From Bradyrhizobium canariense (GTDB lineage Bacteria; Pseudomonadota; Alphaproteobacteria; Rhizobiales; Xanthobacteraceae): a DNA stretch of 64,000 nt. The stretch lies in contig NZ_JAFCKJ010000009.1 in assembly GCF_018130465.1 (NCBI RefSeq), forward strand, positions 62,001-126,000. Direction: 5' to 3'. Shown here in pieces: positions 58,212 to 64,000 of this stretch (its first letter is position 1; each line of letters starts with the position of its first letter). The notes beneath the pieces are model-generated. The model ran no database searches, was not told the origin of the DNA, and was given only the letters and a program-made list of their open reading frames with translations. The translations under genes and the position numbers were made by a program.

Positions 58212-59018
58212 GTGACTGACTATCGCAAGCTCTTCGATCTCACCGGCAAGACGGCCGTCGTGCTCGGTGCCGCCTCGGGCATCGGCAAGTCGTCGGCCGA
58301 GGCGCTGGCCGGGCTCGGCGCCCGTGTCGTCTGCGCCGATCGCGCGCTTGACGCCGCCGAGGCAACCGCCGCCGGCATTCGTGAGCAGGGCGGCTGGGCC
58401 GAGGCGGCTGCGTGTGACGCTGCGAGCGCTGCGGACGTCAATGCGCTGGCCAAGACCGTGATGCAGAAATTTTCGCGGCTCGACATCGCGGTGACGACGC
58501 CCGGGCTCAACATCCGCAAGACCATCCTCGACTACACTGAGGAGGATCTCGATCGCGTCCTCAACCTCAACATCAAGGGCACGGTCTGGTTCTTCCAGGC
58601 CTTCGGCCGCATCATGGTCGAGCAGAAGGGCGGCAGCATCATCGCCTGCTCCTCGGTGCGGGCGGTGACCATCGAGCCGGGCCTCGGCGTCTACGGCTCG
58701 ACCAAGGCGGCCATCGGCCTGCTGGTGAAGGGCTTTGCTTCCGAGGTTGGACGCTCCGGCGTGCGCGTCAACGCGATCGCGCCGAGCATCGCCGAGACCG
58801 CGCTGACCGGCCCGTTCAAGCAGCGTCCCGACATCTACAATCTCTACGCCGGCCACACCGTGTTCAACCGCTGGAGCAGCGCCGACGAGGTCGCAACGGC
58901 CGTCGCCTATCTCGCCTCGGACGCCGCGAGCTATGTCAGCGGCAGCACGCTGTTCGTCGATGGCGGCTGGACCGCCGTCGACGGTCCGCCGACCGGCCTC
59001 ACCCAGTTGCACACATAG
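58212..59018 (+). CDS. Short-chain dehydrogenase/reductase (268 aa)
   Basis: VVLGAASGIGKSSAEAL cofactor motif, Ser in ACSSVRAVT and YGSTK catalytic Tyr/Lys; VNAIAPSIAETALTGP loop and ASYVSGSTLFVDGGWTAVDGP end. GTG at 58212 has AGGGAG upstream. As last gene of the TRAP operon it probably oxidises or reduces the imported organic acid or sugar acid; the compound is unknown. It converges on the ModA-like gene with 9 bp between the ends. Confidence 0.88.
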   Translation: MTDYRKLFDLTGKTAVVLGAASGIGKSSAEALAGLGARVVCADRALDAAEATAAGIREQGGWAEAAACDAASAADVNALAKTVMQKFSRLDIAVTTPGLNIRKTILDYTEEDLDRVLNLNIKGTVWFFQAFGRIMVEQKGGSIIACSSVRAVTIEPGLGVYGSTKAAIGLLVKGFASEVGRSGVRVNAIAPSIAETALTGPFKQRPDIYNLYAGHTVFNRWSSADEVATAVAYLASDAASYVSGSTLFVDGGWTAVDGPPTGLTQLHT

Positions 59019-59027
59019 GGCGGTTAT

Positions 59028-59726
59028 CTAGCCGGTAAAGCCTGCGCGCTGGCGCAGCTCCTTGCGGTCTGCGCCGGTCAGCAACGCGATCAGCGCGGCC
59101 GCCTCTTGGGGATGTGCGGCCCGAATGGTCACGCCGGCCGTGTACATCGTCACGAGCTCGCAGCCCGGCGGCAGCGCTCCTGATAGCGCGATGCCGTCGG
59201 TCGCGATGATCTCGGTCGCCTGCGTGCAGCCGATTGGATGCGCGGCGGTGGACGCCGCTAGCTCCCGCATCGCGGTCGCGCCGTTGGGAAAGATCTTGAG
59301 GCGCGAAGCAACCTCGTAGGCGATGCCGAGTTGATCCAGGACCTTTGCGACATGCTGTCCAGCGGTCGAGGCCCTGGTGTCGGGAACGAAGATCGCGTCG
59401 GCGCTGCGCAACACCTCGCGCAAATCGGCCTCGGTCTTCACGGTCACCTTGGGATCGCGGCTACGGACCGCCAGCGCGGTCTCGACCCGCCCGACATCCG
59501 AGATCGAGGAGGGACTGACGAGCTTCTCTTCGGCAAGCTTTGCAAGCAGCGCCTGCGTCAGGATGACGAGATCGGCCGCCGTCCCCGTGCGCAGCTTGTC
59601 GGCCATGATGCCGACCGCGCCGAATTCGCCGTCGATGCCGAAGCCGGTCTGCGTCTTGAAGGGATCGCTGAGGCCGCGCACCAGGCCTTGCGCCGCGCCT
59701 CCACTCAAAATGCTCACTGTCGTCAC
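59028..59726 (-). CDS. Cytosolic ModA-like substrate-binding domain protein (232 aa)
   Basis: The fold is that of molybdate-type periplasmic binding proteins: VSILSGGAAQGLVRGLSDPFKTQTG, MADKLRTGTAADLVILTQALLAKLAEE, SDVGRVETALAVRS and MYTAGVTIRAAHPQEAAALIALL. There is no signal peptide; GTG at 59726 overlaps the stop of the Mo-hydroxylase large subunit gene (GTGA) and GGAG is eight bases upstream. So it should remain in the cytoplasm. A role in molybdate or cofactor handling, or in binding the enzyme's substrate, is possible. It ends the four-gene operon. Confidence 0.78.
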   Translation of the reverse strand: MTTVSILSGGAAQGLVRGLSDPFKTQTGFGIDGEFGAVGIMADKLRTGTAADLVILTQALLAKLAEEKLVSPSSISDVGRVETALAVRSRDPKVTVKTEADLREVLRSADAIFVPDTRASTAGQHVAKVLDQLGIAYEVASRLKIFPNGATAMRELAASTAAHPIGCTQATEIIATDGIALSGALPPGCELVTMYTAGVTIRAAHPQEAAALIALLTGADRKELRQRAGFTG

Positions 59727-61855
59727 GATGCTAGCTCCATGGCTGCAATGATCTTGTCGCGGGTGATCGGCAGGTCGCGCACGCGCACGCCGAGGCAATC
59801 GTAAACGGCATTCGCGATTGCTGCGGTCACCGGGCCGTGGGCGGCTTCGCCGGCGCCGACCGGCTCGATCTCCGGTCGCTGGATGATCTCGACATCCACC
59901 GCCGGTACCTCGCTGAAGGTCAGGATCGGATAGTCGGTCCAGGACGTCGATGTGATGCGCGTCCGGTCGAAGCGGACACGTTCCTTCAGCACCCAGCTCG
60001 TGGCCTGGATCGCGCCGCCCTCGATCTGGTTGATGACGCCGTCCGGGTTGACGGCCTCCCCGACATCGACCGCAAGCGTCAGCCGCTTGACGCGGATGTC
60101 ATCAGTGCCTTCGATCTCCGCAATCGCCGCGCAATAGGCCCCCGTGTTCTTGTAGCGGGCGAAGCCGACGCCATGACCGATGCCGGATTTCTTCTGCGGT
60201 TTCCACTGCGCGCGTCGTGCCGCGGCGCGGATGACCTCCTTTGCCCGTTCGTCGCGCAGATGACGCAAGCGGAACGCGATCGGGTCTTCACCGCGCAGGG
60301 CGGCGATCTCGTCGAGCAGGGCTTCGATGGCGAAGACATTGCCTTGTCCGCCAAGTGTCCGCAGTGCCGAGGTCCGCACCGGCATGGTCAGAAGCCGGTG
60401 GCTCGTGATCGTCCAGGCCGGAAGGTCGTAGATGGGAACGGAGTTGCGGTCGCCGCCGCCGCCATTGGCCGCGGGCGGATTCGTCGAGATCATGCGGGGG
60501 TAGGGGGTCGCAATCTCGGTTGCGGCAAGCAGCGCGGGCTGTGCCGCGCGCCCCGGCCGCGCCGCGTGGCCGTTGCTCCAGATCGCGTGGCGCCAACCGA
60601 CGATCTCGTTGTCCGCATCGAGATCGGCCTCGATCTCGATCGCCATCGCAGCGCCAAACGGCGCGTGGGACATCTCGTCGTGGCGTGACCACTGCACCCG
60701 CACCGGACGGCCGCCGGCAGCATTCGCCAGCAGCGCGGCATCGAGCGCGACGTCGTCGGCGGCATTGTGCCCGTAGCAGCCGGCGCCTTCGATGTGCTCG
60801 ACGACGATGTTTTCGGCTGGCAGCTTGAGCACGATCGCGAGGTCGGCGCGCAGCAGGTAGACGCCCTGGCTATGCGTCCAGACATGGACATGATCGCCGT
60901 CCCATTGCGCCATCGCGCAGGAAGGCGCGATCGAGGCGTGTGCGATATAGGGGCGGGTGTAATGCCGGCGGAGAGTCCGAGTGGGCTTGCCCGTCGTTGC
61001 AGCCATCCTGGTGTCGATGACCGTCGTCTCGATCGGTTGGCTCTTCAGGAATCCGGCGAGATCAGCTTCATCGGGCAGCGGCTCACCGGCCGACCATGTC
61101 GCGCCCCTGCGCAAGGCTTTCAGCGCGGCTTCCGCCGCTGCCTCGCTGTCGGCAACCACGCCGGAAAAGCCGCCGTCGCGCACGATCGCGACGAGGCCGG
61201 GAACGGCTCGCGTAGCCGTCTCGTCGAGCGCGATCAGCTTGGCGCCCGAGGTGTCCGGCCGCAGCACGCGTCCGTGCAGCAGGTCCGGCAGCGGACAGTC
61301 ATGAATGAAGCGCGGTCGTGCGAACACCTTGTCGGGAATGTCGACGCGCTGGACCGAATGTCCGGCCACAGTGCGTTTCGCGACGATCTTCGCTGTCGCG
61401 CCCGCATTGGCGTCGTGATCGAGCGACACGTCGCCTGCGAGCTCCCAATAGCTGGTCCTGACATTGCCGGGGCCCGAGATCGTACCGTCATGGATATCGA
61501 GCAGCGACGCATCGACGCCGAGACGTTCGGATGCGGCGACGAGGAAGCGCTGGCGGACCTCGGCGCAGGCGTGGCGCAGCGCGCGGCCGGACTGCTGGAC
61601 CGAAAGGCTGCCCGAGGTGACGCCCTCGTTCGGGCTTGCCGCCGTGGAGGCGCGGATCATCTCTACGCGGCCAATATCGACGTCGAGCTCGTCCGCTGCG
61701 ATCTGCGCCAGCGCCGTGACGATGCCCTGGCCGATCTCGACCTTGCCGGGCGAGATCGCCACACGGCCTTCGACGTTGAGCTTCACCCAGGACGACAGCT
61801 TCGGATTGGCCGCAAGGCTGACCGGCAGCGTCGGGGCAGGGGATGCCGAACTCAT
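59723..61855 (-). CDS. Molybdenum hydroxylase large subunit (IorB/NicB-like, xanthine dehydrogenase family)
   Basis: 710 residues. PGKVEIGQGIVTALAQIAADEL, FIHDCPLPDLLHGRVLRP, GGQGNVFAIEALLDEIAAL (molybdopterin region) and the C-terminal VGAGEAAHGPVTAAIANAVYDCLGV with the catalytic Glu. It belongs to the aldehyde/isoquinoline/nicotinate dehydrogenase group that inserts water-derived oxygen into C-H bonds. It overlaps the Fe-S subunit by four bases (ATGA). The lack of a FAD subunit in the operon suggests cytochrome or quinone as acceptor. The substrate is unknown. Confidence 0.88.
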   Translation of the reverse strand: MSSASPAPTLPVSLAANPKLSSWVKLNVEGRVAISPGKVEIGQGIVTALAQIAADELDVDIGRVEMIRASTAASPNEGVTSGSLSVQQSGRALRHACAEVRQRFLVAASERLGVDASLLDIHDGTISGPGNVRTSYWELAGDVSLDHDANAGATAKIVAKRTVAGHSVQRVDIPDKVFARPRFIHDCPLPDLLHGRVLRPDTSGAKLIALDETATRAVPGLVAIVRDGGFSGVVADSEAAAEAALKALRRGATWSAGEPLPDEADLAGFLKSQPIETTVIDTRMAATTGKPTRTLRRHYTRPYIAHASIAPSCAMAQWDGDHVHVWTHSQGVYLLRADLAIVLKLPAENIVVEHIEGAGCYGHNAADDVALDAALLANAAGGRPVRVQWSRHDEMSHAPFGAAMAIEIEADLDADNEIVGWRHAIWSNGHAARPGRAAQPALLAATEIATPYPRMISTNPPAANGGGGDRNSVPIYDLPAWTITSHRLLTMPVRTSALRTLGGQGNVFAIEALLDEIAALRGEDPIAFRLRHLRDERAKEVIRAAARRAQWKPQKKSGIGHGVGFARYKNTGAYCAAIAEIEGTDDIRVKRLTLAVDVGEAVNPDGVINQIEGGAIQATSWVLKERVRFDRTRITSTSWTDYPILTFSEVPAVDVEIIQRPEIEPVGAGEAAHGPVTAAIANAVYDCLGVRVRDLPITRDKIIAAMELAS

Positions 61856-62322
61856 GATGCCGCCATCTCCGAGGCCGCCCGCAGCACGGCGCGGACCATG
61901 CGGTTGTGCGATCCGCAGCGGCACAGATTGCGATCAAGCGCGTTTCTCACCTCGGCCTCCGTCGGCGACGGATTGCGCTTGAGCAGCGCCGCCGCGCCGA
62001 TCAGGATTCCCGATACGCAATAGCCGCATTGCATCGCCTGTTCGGCGATAAGGGCACGTTGCAGCGGATGCGGTTGCGCCGCTGTGCCGAGGCCTTCCAC
62101 CGTGACGACGTCCTTGTCCGCGACCGACCACATCGGCATGTCGCAGGAGGCCATCGCGCGATCGCCGACCATGACATGGCAGGCGCCGCACTCGCCGGCT
62201 CCGCAGCCGAAATGCGGACCGGTGACGCCGAGCCGGCCGCGCAGCACATCGAGCAGCGTCTGATCCGGATCGGTATCCACGGCCGCCGCAGTGCCGTTGA
62301 GCTGGAATTGAATGGTGGGCAT
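61852..62322 (-). CDS. (2Fe-2S) subunit of the molybdenum hydroxylase
   Basis: 156 residues. First cluster: C40, C45, C48 and C60 (GCGAGECGACHVMV ... ASC). Second cluster: CGYC and CRCG. This is the electron-transfer subunit of the large subunit encoded next. ATG at 62322 has GGAG upstream. Found 15 bp after the TctC-type binding protein. Confidence 0.93.
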   Translation of the reverse strand: MPTIQFQLNGTAAAVDTDPDQTLLDVLRGRLGVTGPHFGCGAGECGACHVMVGDRAMASCDMPMWSVADKDVVTVEGLGTAAQPHPLQRALIAEQAMQCGYCVSGILIGAAALLKRNPSPTEAEVRNALDRNLCRCGSHNRMVRAVLRAASEMAAS

Positions 62323-62337
62323 TGTCGCTCCACGGCC

Positions 62338-63312
62338 TCAGGACTTGTCGAACTTCTTGACGACGTCGGCCCATTTTTCGATGTCACCGCGCAGGAATTT
62401 GTCGAACGCTTCCGGCGTCATCGACATCGGCGCGGCACCCTGCTCGGTCCAGAGCTTTATGATGTCGGGCCGCTTCACCATCGCGTTCACGGCGGCATTG
62501 AGCTTGTCGATAACGGGTTTCGGCGTGCCGGCCGGAGCCATCAGGCCGAGCCAGATCGTGGCTTCATAGCCTGCTACGCCCGCCTCGATGGCTGTCGGTA
62601 CGTTCGGGAGCACCGCCGAGCGCTGCTTGCCGGTGGTCGCAAGCGCGCGGACCTGGTTCTCGCCGATGTTCGGCGCCATCGCCGGCACCGCGTCGATCAT
62701 CATCTGCACCTGCCCCCCGATCACGCCGCTGCGTGCCTCGCCGCTGTTGCGGTAGGGGACGTGGACGAGATCGATGCCGGCCATGGCTTTGAACAGCTCG
62801 CCGGCCATGTGATAGGGCGTGCCCTGGCCGGAGGAGGCGTAGTTCAATTTGCCCGGCTGCGACTTGGCGAGCGCGACGAACTCCTGCAGCGTCTTCGCTG
62901 CGACTTGCGGGTTCACCACGATGACGAGATCGGAAGAGTTCACCGGTGCGATCGGTGCGAGGTCGCGCATCAGCTCGTATTTGCGTTTATCCGGCGTCAG
63001 CAGGGATTCGTTCGCGGTCTGGGTGTTGGACATCATCAACAGCGTGTAGCCGTCGGCGGGTGACTTCGCCGCTTCGACGGTGCCGATGACGCCGCCCGCG
63101 CCGGTGCGGTTCTCGATCACGAAGGGCTGGCCAAAACTCTCCTGGAGCGCATTGCCGATCAGCCGGGCTGCGACATCGGCCGGCCCGCCGGCGCCGAAGG
63201 GCACGACGATCCGGACCGCGTGGTTGGGATATTCCTGCGCCAGGGACGGGGCTGCGGAGCATGCGCTGAGCAGGCCGGCGGCCAGCGCCAGCATGAATTG
63301 TCGGGCCGTCAC
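62338..63312 (-). CDS. Bug/TctC-family solute-binding protein
   Basis: 324 residues with a lipoprotein-like or Sec signal (LALAAGLLSACSAAPSLAQ). Mature motifs: YPNHAVRIVVPFGAGGPADVAARLI, FVIENRTGAGGVIGTVEAAKSPADGYTLLM, LNYASSGQGTPYHMAGELFKAMAGIDLVHVPYRNS. These bind carboxylates for TctAB transporters or act as sensors. GTG at 63312 has GGGAGG upstream. It heads the Mo-hydroxylase operon, so it may deliver the substrate or act as a signal receptor. Confidence 0.9.
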   Translation of the reverse strand: MTARQFMLALAAGLLSACSAAPSLAQEYPNHAVRIVVPFGAGGPADVAARLIGNALQESFGQPFVIENRTGAGGVIGTVEAAKSPADGYTLLMMSNTQTANESLLTPDKRKYELMRDLAPIAPVNSSDLVIVVNPQVAAKTLQEFVALAKSQPGKLNYASSGQGTPYHMAGELFKAMAGIDLVHVPYRNSGEARSGVIGGQVQMMIDAVPAMAPNIGENQVRALATTGKQRSAVLPNVPTAIEAGVAGYEATIWLGLMAPAGTPKPVIDKLNAAVNAMVKRPDIIKLWTEQGAAPMSMTPEAFDKFLRGDIEKWADVVKKFDKS

Positions 63313-63523
63313 ACCCACCTCCCTGATGTCGTTCTTGTTGGTGGCACTGTAGCGGCAGGGGAGGTGGACTGTCGACGCCTCACAAAGCCGATCGGGCCTG
63401 GAATATCGGGCGGTTTTTGGTGTGGCGGCGCGGCTCTTCGCGGTCGCGGCAGGAACCGGCAGCGCACGCGGTCTGAGCAATTCGCATGGGCATTGCCGGA
63501 TAAATACCCTCGGCTGACAGGTA

Positions 63524-63540
63524 TTTTGGTGTTACCAAAT
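63524..63540. promoter_or_regulatory. Palindrome just upstream of the molybdopterin oxidoreductase gene
   Basis: TTTGGT-GTT-ACCAAA, a perfect 6+3+6 dyad ending six bases before the ATG at 63546. It may be an operator; no other copy was noticed in the window. Confidence 0.4.
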
Positions 63541-63545
63541 TGGAC

Positions 63546-64000
63546 ATGAACCAGCACGCCAAGATCGAAATCCGCCATTCGACCTGTCCGCACGATTGCC
63601 CGTCGGCCTGTGCCCTCGATATCGAGGTGGTCGAGGGACGCAGCATCGGTCGCGTCCGCGGTTCGAAAAAGCAGACCTATACGGCCGGCGTGGTCTGCGC
63701 CAAGGTCGCCCGTTATGCCGAGCGCATCCATCATGCTGAAAGGCTGATGTATCCGCTGCGCCGCACCGGGCCGAAGGGCTCCGGCCAATTTGCGCGGATC
63801 ACCTGGGACGAGGCGCTGGACGAGATCGGGCATCGCTTCAACCAGGCCGAGCGCGAATTCGGCGCGGAATCGGTCTGGCCCTATTATTACGCCGGCACGA
63901 TGGGGCTGGTGATGCGCGACGGCCTCAACCGGCTCACGCATGTGAAGAAATATTCGCGGTTCTATCAGACCATCTGCGCCAATGTCGGGCGCATCGGGTT
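63546..64000 (+). CDS. Molybdopterin oxidoreductase (DMSO reductase/formate dehydrogenase family), cut by window end
   Basis: The first about 151 residues are visible. CPHDCPSACALDIEV is the N-terminal [4Fe-4S] motif of FdhF/BisC-type enzymes, followed by VCAKVARYAERIHHAERLMYPLRRTGPKGSGQFARITWDEALDEIGHRF. ATG at 63546 is very close to the TTTGGT palindrome. No signal peptide. The substrate and later part are outside the window. Confidence 0.88.
   Translation, partial: MNQHAKIEIRHSTCPHDCPSACALDIEVVEGRSIGRVRGSKKQTYTAGVVCAKVARYAERIHHAERLMYPLRRTGPKGSGQFARITWDEALDEIGHRFNQAEREFGAESVWPYYYAGTMGLVMRDGLNRLTHVKKYSRFYQTICANVGRIG

Noticed and set aside
60767-62023. 418-codon open frame on the plus strand
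   Set aside because: Antisense of the Mo-hydroxylase large subunit.

Overview
The window looks like chromosomal DNA of a Bradyrhizobium-type alphaproteobacterium. The reasons are a high G+C content, strong Shine-Dalgarno sites with many GTG and TTG starts, FixK/FNR-type TTGA-N6-TCAA boxes, and gene families typical of that lineage: a class I PHA synthase, a CoA-thioester aromatic pathway, and many orphan substrate-binding proteins. This is inferred from gene content. No rRNA, tRNA or CRISPR array was seen.

Layout. 1-2.5 kb: the 5' part of a FAD monooxygenase, a single-domain response regulator and a small charged protein. 1.6-3.5 kb (interleaved with these): four copies, plus one decayed copy, of a compact cassette. 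Each has a TTGACA promoter with an 18-bp spacer, a roughly 50-nt transcript and a GC hairpin followed by T's, so it looks like a multicopy small RNA. 3-11.7 kb: a worn prophage remnant with a small-terminase-like gene, a truncated large terminase, tail-collar protein, SGNH hydrolase, lysozyme, several tiny overlapping membrane genes, and a GNAT gene before a strong terminator. 11.9-22.6 kb: a catabolic region with a class III CoA-transferase, a two-component flavin monooxygenase with its reductase, a 3-hydroxyisobutyrate-dehydrogenase-like enzyme, and an operon of ABC importer genes, an IlvD/Edd dehydratase and a NicX-like ring-cleaving dioxygenase. This suggests uptake and breakdown of a hydroxylated N-heteroaromatic or related acid.

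22.6-38.7 kb: a CoA-dependent aerobic aromatic pathway that best fits 2-aminobenzoate (anthranilate). It has an aminobenzoate-CoA ligase, the two-domain aminobenzoyl-CoA monooxygenase/reductase, enoyl-CoA hydratase, SDR, acyl-CoA dehydrogenase, 3-hydroxyacyl-CoA dehydrogenase, a second ligase, alpha/beta hydrolase, RidA-like deaminase, a solute-binding protein and a MarR regulator. A TTTTAAGCCTAAAA-like near-palindrome recurs upstream of every transcription unit in this cluster, defining a probable MarR regulon.

38.7-54.2 kb: an oxygen- and stress-responsive island holding eight FixK/FNR boxes. It contains CBS-BON, PhaC, CHAD, a kinase fusion, Usp, a Pat-like acyl-CoA synthetase/GNAT, a YqjD/holin-X pair, an Mla-type lipid transporter, cytochrome c, an FNR-type regulator with a cysteine cluster, a 44-residue membrane protein and a second Crp-family regulator. 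Several boxes have a -10 element at the spacing expected for FNR-activated promoters.

54.2-64 kb: a cyclase-family hydrolase, a TRAP transporter operon ending in an SDR, a molybdenum hydroxylase operon flanked by two different solute-binding proteins, and the start of a molybdopterin oxidoreductase cut by the window end.
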